This document shows positions 1 through 8,123 of a stretch of 24,833 nucleotides of DNA, one piece after another (position 1 is the stretch's first letter; each line of letters opens with the position of its first letter). This DNA comes from a virus: positions 1 through 24,833 of IMG/VR virus record IMGVR_UViG_3300025131_000397; one strand, written 5' to 3'. The notes beneath the pieces are model-generated. The model had not been told where the DNA came from. It did not search any database and saw only the letters and a list, made by a program, of their open reading frames with translations. The position numbers were made by a program, and so were the translations under genes.

Positions 1-1
1 C

Positions 2-1132
2 AGGGGATTATCCGATTTCGGCGGTAAGATACTCATACCCGCCACACCGCTTACTCAGGCATGGATGTTGGATAAACTCGTGTTATCGGGCAGGTCTGAC
101 GTGGGGATAATGAAGAACCTCTGCGCATTGGATAACGAGGTGACCTACGCGCATGACGATGATATTCTGAGCAAGATGGGGCTTACGGGAAAGAAGACGA
201 AATACTGGGGCGATGCGGACGGTCAGAAAAAGCAGTTTTTTGATATGATAATGAGATGGGATCTCTACCTCGGTACTGACGGTGCGGAGAGCCGGTCACC
301 CGATGACCAGGGGAAATCGGCGGAGCAGTTTCTTATTGATAATACGCCTGAGAGCAGGCACGGGCTTATAAAGGAATTGAGATTTCTCAGGCGGGTAAAG
401 GATACGCCCCTTGAGGACAAACCTTCCAGGTTTTTCGGTATGTTTAAGAAACTGGTGGGGCTTGTAATAAAGAATTTTGATAAATCCAGGCATATCGTAC
501 CTTTTCCCCGCGGCGGTGTTCCGACCGACTGGGTGGTCACGGTGCTTATAGACCTGCATTTAAATAAACCTCACGCAATTTCTTTTTATGGGTGTGACAA
601 ACACAACCGACACTATTGCATAGATGAATATTGGGTTAATTGTACCCCGGAGGAAATTGCGGACATTATCATCAGGAAGAAGAAGGGCGATCTATGCTGG
701 AACATAAGCAATGTATACATAGACCCGCTCTCGAAAGGTGATAATAAGTTTATGGAGAACAGGGTGGACGTGGAGGATTCGTACACCATCATAGGAAACA
801 GGCTCTCGGAAGAGGGCATATACCTCCAGACAGCCTCGAAAGACAAGGAATCTGGCATGAGGAACATCAGGGCATGGTTGGAAGGGCCGAACAGTATCCC
901 CATACTGTTCTTTTTCGATACCCTGCAAAGCGCGGGGGGGAACACGCGGGGGATAGTGTTTGATATACAGAGATTGTGTTTTGATAATAACGGCAAGGTG
1001 GAAAAGATAAATGACGATTTTATGGAAAACCTCTACAGGTACACCCTGACGGGTACGGAGTACGTGGAAGAGGAAACCCCCGTCCTTATAGGCGCGGGAC
1101 AGGGGCAGGAACAGTCATGGATGGGGATGTAG
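2..1132 (+). CDS. terL: Terminase large subunit, C-terminal part (5' partial)
   Basis: The frame is open to the window edge, so this is the last 376 residues of a longer protein and its ATPase Walker motifs lie outside. Large terminases cut concatemeric DNA and pump it through the portal. The visible part fits the end of the motor domain followed by an RNase H-like nuclease. A strand of the form VVTVLIDLHLNKPHAISFYG leads into a CDEYW strand, and a later NVYIDPLSKGD strand could supply a second metal-binding Asp. The first internal ATG (65) is not a credible start because coding continues upstream. The portal gene follows after a 230-base gap, the usual order in P22-like phages. The assignment rests on fold pattern and position; a weakly conserved nuclease is possible because the usual DxG context is changed to DLH. 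Confidence 0.8.
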   Translation, partial: RGLSDFGGKILIPATPLTQAWMLDKLVLSGRSDVGIMKNLCALDNEVTYAHDDDILSKMGLTGKKTKYWGDADGQKKQFFDMIMRWDLYLGTDGAESRSPDDQGKSAEQFLIDNTPESRHGLIKELRFLRRVKDTPLEDKPSRFFGMFKKLVGLVIKNFDKSRHIVPFPRGGVPTDWVVTVLIDLHLNKPHAISFYGCDKHNRHYCIDEYWVNCTPEEIADIIIRKKKGDLCWNISNVYIDPLSKGDNKFMENRVDVEDSYTIIGNRLSEEGIYLQTASKDKESGMRNIRAWLEGPNSIPILFFFDTLQSAGGNTRGIVFDIQRLCFDNNGKVEKINDDFMENLYRYTLTGTEYVEEETPVLIGAGQGQEQSWMGM

Positions 1133-1206
1133 AATAAAAGAGAATAAAAAAAAATGGGAAAAAGAAATAGATAAATAAATAATAGAAAAAATAGAAATAG
1201 ACTGGA

Positions 1207-1265
1207 TACCCTTCCCTCTCCCTAATCGGGATACAAAAAAAAATAAAAATAAAAGCGGAAGGGTA
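1207..1265. repeat. 9-bp inverted repeat in the terminase-portal gap
   Basis: TACCCTTCC at 1207-1215 is matched exactly by its reverse complement GGAAGGGTA at 1257-1265, with a 41-base A-rich loop. The surrounding bases (1133-1200) are almost pure A/G/T with no gene and no clear promoter. It sits just before a stronger terminator-like hairpin and may extend that structure or act as an RNA-processing or protein-binding site. No function is proven. Confidence 0.45.
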
Positions 1266-1270
1266 AAAAA

Positions 1271-1340
1271 GCAATAAAAAAAACGGGCAAGGCCGTGTGG
1301 GGCCACACCTCCATACGCAACCTTGCCCTTTTTTTATTGC
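1271..1340. terminator. Nested bidirectional terminator-like hairpin
   Basis: GCAATAAAAAAA plus CGGGCAAGG on the left (1271-1292) pairs with CCTTGCCC plus TTTTTTTATTGC on the right (1321-1340), so a GC-rich core is flanked by an A-run on one side and a T-run on the other. This is the classic form of an intrinsic terminator working in both directions. The loop holds a second small hairpin, GTGTG with CACAC around 1295-1308. It separates the terminase gene from the portal gene, and its right arm ends 22 bases before the portal start. Confidence 0.8.
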
Positions 1341-1362
1341 CGAATTTGAGGAAAAACTGATT

Positions 1363-3162
1363 ATGGCAAGAAAGAAAACAACAAAAAAAGACGATTTAAA
1401 ATTTCTAAGCACGGCGAAGGAAAGGTTCCAGAAGATCGAACTCGCGGATGACCACAATTACGAGGCGGGAAGGAACAATCTCAGGTTTGTCTACAATATA
1501 GATAACGGGCAGTGGGCGGAGGATGTCAAGAATGAAAGGGCGGAGGATAACCGTCCGTGCCTTACAAGCAATAAGCTGCGTAAATACGTGGCGCAGGTCG
1601 CAAACAGGGAGAGGGATCAGAGGCTCGCGGGTAACGTGATACCGGTTGACGATAAGGGTGACGAGGAGAAGGCGAGGATAATATCCGGGCTTATCCGTCA
1701 GATTGAATACGCCTCTAATGCGGAGGAGATATACACGACTGCGGGGGAACACGCGATTGCCGCGGGTTTCGGGCATTGGAGGATAACCACCGAGGAACTG
1801 GATGATTCTTTTGACCAGGAGATTTTCATAAGACCCATAAAGAACCAGTTTAATGTACACATGGATCCCGATGGTATGTACGGTTTTATCAGGGAGAAGA
1901 TAACGAAGGATGAATTTGAGTACAGGTACCCGAAGGCGGACGAGCAGAGTTTTGATTCGGGGTACGTAAAGGACAGTCAGGATCAGTGGTACGACACGGA
2001 TAACCTTGTTATTGCCGAATATTTCTATAAGGAGAGGGTCAAGACCGAGGTGGTCAAGGTGAGGAACGAGTTTTTCCCCGGAGAGTCCAGGGTGTACGAG
2101 ATAGGGCGGAAATATAACGGCGAGACTGTTACCGAGGAAGCACTGATGGATCAGGGTTGGGTAGTGGAAGACAGGAAGACACCCAGGGTATTCAAGGTTA
2201 AATGGGCTAAGATAACGGGTAACCAGATACTTGAACGCGGTGAGTGGCCGGGGAAGGAAATCCCTATCATTACCGTCAAGGGGGACTGGGTAACGGTTGA
2301 CGGCAGGGTGTACAAGAGGTCTTTGTGCGAGGATGCCAAGGACGACCAGAGGATGTACAACTACTGGAAGACTAATATAACAGAAACCGTGGCACTTGCG
2401 ATCAAGGCACCGTATCTCGTCACTAATAATATGATAAAGGGGTTGAAGTCGTTCTGGGACGTTGCTCACAAGAAACTTCTGCCCTACCTGCCTTTTCACC
2501 CGCAGGGAAAACTCACGCCGAGGCGCGAACCGCCACCGCAGGTGCCGACAGGCGCGGCGACCATGCTTGGGGTTACGAGCGGGGATATTCAGGATACCCT
2601 TGGTTTGTACCAGTCGTTTGCGGGCGAGAGGAGTAATGAGAGAACGGGTGTTGCCATACAGCAGAGGGCGAGCAGGAGCGAGTTCGGGACGTTTCATTTT
2701 ACGGATAATTACCGCAGGGCTATTCTTGAGACTGCGAGACAGCTTAAAGACCTTATCCCCGTCATATACGACACTCCCCGTACCGTCCGTATTCTGGGCG
2801 AGGCAGGGCCGTCACAAGACCCAAGGAGCGACCTTGTAAGGATAAACCAGGTGGTCTTGGAGACAGGGACTATATTAAATGATTTAACGATGGGCAAATA
2901 CGATGTTATTGAAAGCGTAAAGATAATGTCCACCAGGAGACAGGAACAGTTGCAGGGAATGATCGGTCTTGTATCGGGCAATCCCCAACTGGCTGTATTG
3001 CTCACTCCCCATATTGCGCGGTTAAGCGATTGGGACGGGCATCAGCAGATTACGGAAGAAATAAAGCAGTTCTTACCAACCATGTTGGGAATACAACCTC
3101 AAGATGAGGGACAAGGCTCTACCGGGGAGGGTAACACCGGGGCGGGAGGAAACTTACTATGA
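1363..3162 (+). CDS. P22-like portal protein
   Basis: This 599-residue protein forms the ring through which DNA enters and leaves the capsid. The C-terminal half has the hallmark P22-portal stretch: SNERTGVAIQQRASRSEFGT followed by FHFTDNYRRAI, then LIPVIYDTPRTVRIL. The N-terminal half has the NRPCLTSNKLRKYVAQVANRER segment typical of this family, split here by the 20-residue quoting limit as NRPCLTSNKLRKYV and AQVANRER. It is shorter than the roughly 725-residue P22 portal, and the end is a glycine/glutamine-rich tail. I chose ATG 1363 because GAGGAAAA lies at 1348-1355; an upstream in-frame GTG at 1297 falls inside the terminator hairpin. The stop overlaps the scaffold start (ATGA at 3159), implying coupled translation. 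Confidence 0.92.
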   Translation: MARKKTTKKDDLKFLSTAKERFQKIELADDHNYEAGRNNLRFVYNIDNGQWAEDVKNERAEDNRPCLTSNKLRKYVAQVANRERDQRLAGNVIPVDDKGDEEKARIISGLIRQIEYASNAEEIYTTAGEHAIAAGFGHWRITTEELDDSFDQEIFIRPIKNQFNVHMDPDGMYGFIREKITKDEFEYRYPKADEQSFDSGYVKDSQDQWYDTDNLVIAEYFYKERVKTEVVKVRNEFFPGESRVYEIGRKYNGETVTEEALMDQGWVVEDRKTPRVFKVKWAKITGNQILERGEWPGKEIPIITVKGDWVTVDGRVYKRSLCEDAKDDQRMYNYWKTNITETVALAIKAPYLVTNNMIKGLKSFWDVAHKKLLPYLPFHPQGKLTPRREPPPQVPTGAATMLGVTSGDIQDTLGLYQSFAGERSNERTGVAIQQRASRSEFGTFHFTDNYRRAILETARQLKDLIPVIYDTPRTVRILGEAGPSQDPRSDLVRINQVVLETGTILNDLTMGKYDVIESVKIMSTRRQEQLQGMIGLVSGNPQLAVLLTPHIARLSDWDGHQQITEEIKQFLPTMLGIQPQDEGQGSTGEGNTGAGGNLL

Positions 3163-4055
3163 CAGTAGGGGAACGTGACCGGGACGTGCAATCCGGGGAA
3201 AATGAAGAAGAAGTTGTACAAGCCGGGGCAGTAGAAAATGAAGAGGAAGAGGTAGTGACGGCGACTACCGGTGAAGAGAGTACGGATGACACGGGTATCG
3301 TGGCGGGAAAGGAAGAAGGTTTAAGCCCGGAGGATATCATGTCGGGAGAACCGCAGAAATCAGGTGCGGAGAAATTCAAGGAACGCACCATGCCTTCCGT
3401 TCAGAAACGCATCGATAAGATCGCGGGGCAGAAGAACGAGGCGCAGGATAAACTGCGGAAAGCCAACGAGAAGATACAGCAGTTGGAAGCCGAGAAACTG
3501 GCTCCCAGGGACAGGCCGAAGGTTCCCGACAGGGATGAGTACGTAGGGTATGATGAGTACCAGAAGGCTTATGACAAGTACCAGGACGATACAATATCTT
3601 ACAACAACGCGCAGGCGAGTATAACGGCGAGGACAAGGACTGCGGAAACGCGGGATCAGTCCAATGCCGACAGGTTCGTTGAACAGGCGGGTAAATTACA
3701 GGAGAAGTTTCCCGATGTTTACGACACTATCAACAGAACCCAGTACGGTAACGCGAGACAGGCGATTGCCGATAGTCCTCATAATGCGAGGATCGGTCTT
3801 TACCTGGCTAAAAACCAGGCGGAGAGGGTTCGTATAGGCAGTCTGGGTGATATGGGAGAGATAAACCGTGAGGTAGGAAAAATAGAGGCACGTTTTGAGA
3901 GTGCCGGGACAATGACAACTAATGCGCCGAAACCGCTTGAACCGGTCGGTGGTAACGGGGAGATCGTTACCAAGGAACCGGGCAAGATGACGGACGAGGA
4001 ATGGTACAAGTGGCGGCAGGCGGAAGAATTTAAAAGACTAAAGAAGGAGAAATAA
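3159..4055 (+). CDS. Putative capsid scaffolding protein
   Basis: At 298 residues, it lies between portal and coat genes, where P22-like phages encode the scaffold that templates procapsid assembly and then leaves. The composition fits: a very acidic, disordered first 60 residues rich in Glu, a helical coiled-coil region around residues 75-115, a charged helical middle, and a basic C-terminal helix ending in KRLKKEK. In P22 scaffold a basic C-terminal helix-turn-helix binds coat protein. The start overlaps the portal stop by four bases. No enzyme motif is visible. Assignment is from position and composition rather than recognised sequence identity. Confidence 0.75.
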   Translation: MTVGERDRDVQSGENEEEVVQAGAVENEEEEVVTATTGEESTDDTGIVAGKEEGLSPEDIMSGEPQKSGAEKFKERTMPSVQKRIDKIAGQKNEAQDKLRKANEKIQQLEAEKLAPRDRPKVPDRDEYVGYDEYQKAYDKYQDDTISYNNAQASITARTRTAETRDQSNADRFVEQAGKLQEKFPDVYDTINRTQYGNARQAIADSPHNARIGLYLAKNQAERVRIGSLGDMGEINREVGKIEARFESAGTMTTNAPKPLEPVGGNGEIVTKEPGKMTDEEWYKWRQAEEFKRLKKEK

Positions 4056-4058
4056 ATT

Positions 4059-5291
4059 ATGGCTAATTCACTGAAAACGCTATCTGATGGTGATATTGTC
4101 AGGGAAGCGTTAGCAATTTTTCACAATAAACTGAAGTTTATCAAGACGATCAACCGGCAGTACGACAACAGGTTTGCAAACGAAGGCGGCAAGAACGGCG
4201 GGACACTGCTTATCAGGGAACCCAACCAGTACACTGTTACTGATAGTGCAACTCTGAGTTCGCAGGATGCTGCTGAGACCACACAGACTCTGACGGTCGC
4301 GACACAGAAACATATCGGTCTTCCGAATTTCACATCGGTTGAGATGACAATGAGTGTTGACGACTTTAAGAGCAGGTTTCTTGAACCGGCAATGTCGAAA
4401 CTTGCGGCAAATGTTGAATACACGGTTCTTTCCAATGTTTACCAGGACGTGTTCAACCTTTCCACTAATACCGGAACCGCAACAGACCCTAATACTTTTC
4501 TCGCCGCGCTCAACGCGAATACCAAGTTGAGCCAGGGGCTTGCGCCTACTACTGACAGGCATCTGCTTATGGATTCAGTCGCTATGGCGGCTACGGTAAA
4601 TGCAGTCGGTACGTATTTCCACAAGTCAAGCGAACTCGAAAGGGCTTTCTCAGAGGGTTATATCGGCGAAGCTGCGGGTATGAAGTGGTGGGAGAGTAAT
4701 ATGGTTCCCAGTCATACCAACGGTACAAGGACTGATGCGACTCCGGTTTGTAATACCTCTTCAGGTATAACAAGCGCGTCGGCTTCTATTGTGACGACAG
4801 GGCAGACAAGTTCTCAGACACTTACAGTTGGCGATGTATTCACGATTGCCGATGTTTACGCGGTTAATCTTGAAACAAAACAGAGGTATTCTCATTTGCA
4901 GCAGTTTGTTATTACTGCCGCTATTACAGCTGATGCCACGGACACTTTTACGGTTTCACCTACACCTGTAACATCGGGTGCGAAGCAGAACGTGGATCTT
5001 GAAAGTGCGGGGGCGGGTAAGGCGATAGTACACGTTGCTTCCGGTGGTTCGGGTGCGGCTTCTGGTGCTTACACACAGAACCTTGCTTACCACAGGGATG
5101 CCTTTACTTTTGTTTCCGCAGACCTTCACGTGGAGCCTTTACAGAGAATGTCAAGGGCTGTCATAGAGGGTATCTCAATGAGGTTCTGGAGAGGCGCGGA
5201 CATCACTAATGACAAATTTCCTGCAAGACTGGATGTGCTTTTCGGATACAAGACAATACGTCCGGAATGGGCTACCAGGGTCAGGGGATAA
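4059..5291 (+). CDS. Major capsid (coat) protein, P22 gp5-like
   Basis: The 410-residue protein is close to the 430 of P22 coat protein and sits directly after the scaffold. It starts with helices, then TLLIREPNQYTV, an N-terminal layout like gp5. The region from about residue 225 to 345 is rich in Thr, Ser, Ala and Val, fitting the inserted beta-domain and the VFTIADVYAVN strand seen in this family. It ends with a conserved beta segment containing TRPEWATRV, comparable to the P22 end. ATG 4059 is preceded by AAGGAG at 4045-4050. Codon use is slightly different from the neighbours (more GTT, CTT and ACT), which is common for very highly expressed virion genes. Confidence 0.87.
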   Translation: MANSLKTLSDGDIVREALAIFHNKLKFIKTINRQYDNRFANEGGKNGGTLLIREPNQYTVTDSATLSSQDAAETTQTLTVATQKHIGLPNFTSVEMTMSVDDFKSRFLEPAMSKLAANVEYTVLSNVYQDVFNLSTNTGTATDPNTFLAALNANTKLSQGLAPTTDRHLLMDSVAMAATVNAVGTYFHKSSELERAFSEGYIGEAAGMKWWESNMVPSHTNGTRTDATPVCNTSSGITSASASIVTTGQTSSQTLTVGDVFTIADVYAVNLETKQRYSHLQQFVITAAITADATDTFTVSPTPVTSGAKQNVDLESAGAGKAIVHVASGGSGAASGAYTQNLAYHRDAFTFVSADLHVEPLQRMSRAVIEGISMRFWRGADITNDKFPARLDVLFGYKTIRPEWATRVRG

Positions 5292-5329
5292 GTTATCTGT
5301 ATGTTTGTTTGTATTATTATTATTAGTCG

Positions 5330-5355
5330 GCAGGGGATGATAAAAAATCCCCTGC
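5330..5355. terminator. Hairpin after the coat gene
   Basis: GCAGGGGAT at 5330-5338 and ATCCCCTGC at 5347-5355 form a perfect 9-bp stem with an A-rich 8-base loop. It lies in the 116-base gap between coat and the next gene. No good T-run follows directly, so it may be a weak terminator, an attenuator that lowers downstream expression relative to coat, or an mRNA-stabilising 3' end. Confidence 0.6.
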
Positions 5356-5407
5356 ATGACTATTTTCTACAGTCGCAGTATGCCTATTTCTATAGTGGGG
5401 AAGATAA

Positions 5408-6130
5408 ATGGCTGATATGACAGCACAGGAAGTAATAACAGCCTCGTACAGGAAGTGCGGGGTAAAAAGCCCGTCCACGCAGCAGTTGACGGACGGTTTG
5501 CAGGACTTACAGAATATGTTATCGTCATGGAGTGCGGACGGTTTGATAGTGCCGTATTCCGTAACCGAGAGTTTCGCATTAACCGTGGGGCAGGCGGTCT
5601 ACACCATAGGAGTTACCGGTGACAGTCCAGACCTTACGACCTCAACGGGAAGGCCGGTGAAGATCACAAGTGCCTTTATCCGCATAAGCAATGTGGATTA
5701 TCCTATTAATACGGATATGACGAAAAAGGAATATAACGCCCTTTTATCAAAGGACACCGAAGACCGCCCGACCGAACTGTATTACGATCCCCAGTATCCA
5801 TTGGGGAAGATTAAATTTAATTACGAGGCGGATTCCACCTATGCCTTCCATCTTGTTTCCGAGAAGGTACTGGTAAACCCGACGGCGCAGGGGACTACTT
5901 TCAGCATACCCCTTGAGTACAACAGGGCGATGGTATACAACCTGGCGATTGAACTCGCCGTTGATAACGATATACAGTTATCCGCGGAGGTCTTTAATAT
6001 AGCCAATAGAAGCTACGAGATAATCGAGAATATAAATGCTCTTGACCAGTTGATAAGCGGTGTGGGAGTGGACAGTGCTATCCTGTCGGCGGGTACGGGT
6101 TCCATGAATATTAACAGGGGGGATTACTGA
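5408..6130 (+). CDS. Tail accessory factor, P22 gp4-like head-tail adaptor
   Basis: This 240-residue protein follows coat and precedes the gp10-like gene, as gp4 does in P22-like phages, where it forms the first ring under the portal. It begins with helical MTAQEVITASYRKCGV and later has LQNMLSSWSADGL, the pattern of this adaptor family (helix, short loop, then a beta sandwich). The middle holds beta strands around the TGRPVKI and DYPI motifs, and the end is helical (YNLAIELAVDND through NINALDQL). The start at 5408 has a weak upstream site, GGGGAAG at 5396-5402. In P22, gp4 also has muralytic activity; nothing visible here shows that. Confidence 0.8.
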   Translation: MADMTAQEVITASYRKCGVKSPSTQQLTDGLQDLQNMLSSWSADGLIVPYSVTESFALTVGQAVYTIGVTGDSPDLTTSTGRPVKITSAFIRISNVDYPINTDMTKKEYNALLSKDTEDRPTELYYDPQYPLGKIKFNYEADSTYAFHLVSEKVLVNPTAQGTTFSIPLEYNRAMVYNLAIELAVDNDIQLSAEVFNIANRSYEIIENINALDQLISGVGVDSAILSAGTGSMNINRGDY

Positions 6131-6136
6131 TAAAAA

Positions 6137-7729
6137 ATGGGATACAGGGGACAAACGCACGGTATTGATTTTGCCAGGGGTGGTTTCAGTTTTGACCAGA
6201 ACATAGACAAGATCCCGATAACCGCGATGGTGGAGGGGACGAAGAACATCAATCTCCACAAGGGGGGCAGGTCTAAGCGGGGAGGAACGTCACACGTAAA
6301 CGGTACGGTGATAACGGGAACGCCGCGCATATGGGGACTGTACCAGTTCAGGCTACAGAACGGCACGGAGTTTATCCTGACGGCAACCTCGGACGGCAAG
6401 ATACAGAAAGATTATAATACGGAATTAAAGACGGGGCTTACCATTGACCGCCCCGTTCACTTTATAACATTTAATAATATGTGCGTTATATGCACGGGAA
6501 ACGACCTTCCGCAGATATGGGACGGTGCCGCGGGTTCCACGACTGATATCGTCAACGAGGCTACCGACTGGGCGGGCGGTAATTATCCCCGTAAGATGAT
6601 TATACACGGCAGGGGAGCGTCCGAGAGGTTATGGGCTATTAACGGCAAGACCGATCCGAACACGGTCTACGCATCGGCTGAGAATCCGGGTGACGGGAGT
6701 ACTGAACCTGATTTCGTTACGGGTGTACTCACCTTTTATATAGATACGGGTGACGGGCATGGCATACTTAACGGTGCCGAGTACGGCGACAGGATCGTAC
6801 TGGCGGGTAAATCATGGACGTACATAATAGACGATACGGACAGTGATACGAGTAAATGGGGTTACAACAAGGCACAGTGGGGCGGGGGAACGGCTACGGA
6901 CAAGACCTTTGTGCAGGTGACCAATGATATTATATCAATGACAGAGGACGGTACGATTTACAGCGTTACCGCAGCCCAGAATTACGGTGACTACAAACAG
7001 GCAACGCTTACAAGGGCTTCCTTTATAGACGAGTATATAAGGGAAAAGATGAAACTCTCCGCGATAGGTGATTTCCACATGGTCTACGACCCGGTACTGA
7101 GGTGCATAAATTTCTTTGTAATGAGGGGTAATCAGTCCGATATAGATACAGCCCTTGTTTATTTTATTGACAGAGGCCCTGAAGAGGGATGGGTGATTAA
7201 GGATAATATAAATTCGGATTCGGGTTTCAAGGCATCATGTTCCGCGCTTGTGCGAAAAGCGGTGGGTGATTTTAAGATATACACGGGTGGTATGAGTGAC
7301 GGTTACGTATGGGAACTGGAAACATCCACTCATAACGATAACAGCGCGGCGTATTCAAGCGGTTTCAAGACACCAAGGGGGCATCTGGGTGACCCTAGGA
7401 TTACCAAGCGTTTTGACCAGGGAAGGATACTCGTTGATGCGAAAGGGCCTTATAACCTGCTCGTTGATTTCTGGGTAGACGGCTCGTATGTGGGGCAGGA
7501 GACTATATCGCTTGCCGGCATAGGTTCGACCTACGGTGGTGGTACGACCTACGGCGCGGACGGAAGTGCGGGTACGTACGGTGGCGGGGAAGTGATAGAG
7601 GTTGCCTTCCCTATAAAGAAAGTCGGTTTGAGGATAGAATATCATATATTTAATAATAATGTGGACGAGGATTTCTTTATATCACAATTATTAACGGATT
7701 TTAAACCATTATCGAGGATGGCAAGTTAG
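6137..7729 (+). CDS. Packaged-DNA stabilisation / tail protein, P22 gp10-like
   Basis: A 530-residue protein, predicted mostly beta-strand, it probably forms the tail-tube ring that extends from the gp4 adaptor and keeps DNA in the head. Evidence is position plus a repeated strand pattern around RIWGLYQFR, EFILTATSDGKIQ and NNMCVICTGNDLPQIWDG, the propeller-like pattern of gp10-type proteins. A Gly/Thr-rich stretch (STYGGGTTYGADGSAGTYGG, about residues 460-480) is a flexible insert. The start is six bases after the previous stop, with GGGGGGA about 13 bases upstream, inside the previous gene. Confidence 0.75.
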   Translation: MGYRGQTHGIDFARGGFSFDQNIDKIPITAMVEGTKNINLHKGGRSKRGGTSHVNGTVITGTPRIWGLYQFRLQNGTEFILTATSDGKIQKDYNTELKTGLTIDRPVHFITFNNMCVICTGNDLPQIWDGAAGSTTDIVNEATDWAGGNYPRKMIIHGRGASERLWAINGKTDPNTVYASAENPGDGSTEPDFVTGVLTFYIDTGDGHGILNGAEYGDRIVLAGKSWTYIIDDTDSDTSKWGYNKAQWGGGTATDKTFVQVTNDIISMTEDGTIYSVTAAQNYGDYKQATLTRASFIDEYIREKMKLSAIGDFHMVYDPVLRCINFFVMRGNQSDIDTALVYFIDRGPEEGWVIKDNINSDSGFKASCSALVRKAVGDFKIYTGGMSDGYVWELETSTHNDNSAAYSSGFKTPRGHLGDPRITKRFDQGRILVDAKGPYNLLVDFWVDGSYVGQETISLAGIGSTYGGGTTYGADGSAGTYGGGEVIEVAFPIKKVGLRIEYHIFNNNVDEDFFISQLLTDFKPLSRMAS

Positions 7730-8121
7730 TGTACGAAAAAGATTATATAGAATATGACGGTTACGGGTTAAAAGAGGTCAGGTGCATGAGGTGTGATTCA
7801 CCCGTAAAGAAACGCGGTATAGTCGAGCATATATTACCCGATGGCGGTAAGGTCAACGTGTACGCGGTCAAGACGATGAGTAATTTCAGTCCCGTCCCCT
7901 TTACGCTCTCAGACGGCAGTTTTACGAATATTCTGATGTGCAGGGATTGTAATAAGAAATATACCGATAACGGGGAGGAACGAAAGGGCATGGAGAAACA
8001 GGTGAGAAGGGGGCTTGAACTTGAGGCTATCGGAAAGGGCAGGTCACAGGAAGAGATCGGGGCTATCAGGAAAAGGGCGGAGAAGATTAAAATTATTAAA
8101 ATACATACTTTCGGAGGTTAG
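7729..8121 (+). CDS. Small zinc-ribbon-like protein of unknown role
   Basis: The 130-residue protein starts with GTG at 7729, which shares a base with the previous stop (TAGTG); GAGG at 7714-7717 is the likely ribosome site. Two CxxC pairs (C19/C22 and C71/C74) could bind one zinc ion as a ribbon, with a beta-rich stretch between them. The C-terminal third is a basic, helical tail (KGMEKQVRRGLELEAIGKGR). It lies between the tail-tube gene and the fibre gene, so it may be a minor virion or assembly factor. No specific family was recognised. Confidence 0.65.
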   Translation: MYEKDYIEYDGYGLKEVRCMRCDSPVKKRGIVEHILPDGGKVNVYAVKTMSNFSPVPFTLSDGSFTNILMCRDCNKKYTDNGEERKGMEKQVRRGLELEAIGKGRSQEEIGAIRKRAEKIKIIKIHTFGG

Positions 8122-8123
8122 AA

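Noticed and set aside
1297-1362. Upstream GTG start for the portal
   Set aside because: It falls within the terminator hairpin, the extra peptide is unlike portal proteins, and ATG 1363 has a proper ribosome site.
1405-2697. A 430-codon open frame on the minus strand opposite the portal gene
   Set aside because: It lies fully antisense to a well-supported portal, has no ribosome site at its start, and its translation shows no recognisable domain. It is a by-product of the portal's codon bias.
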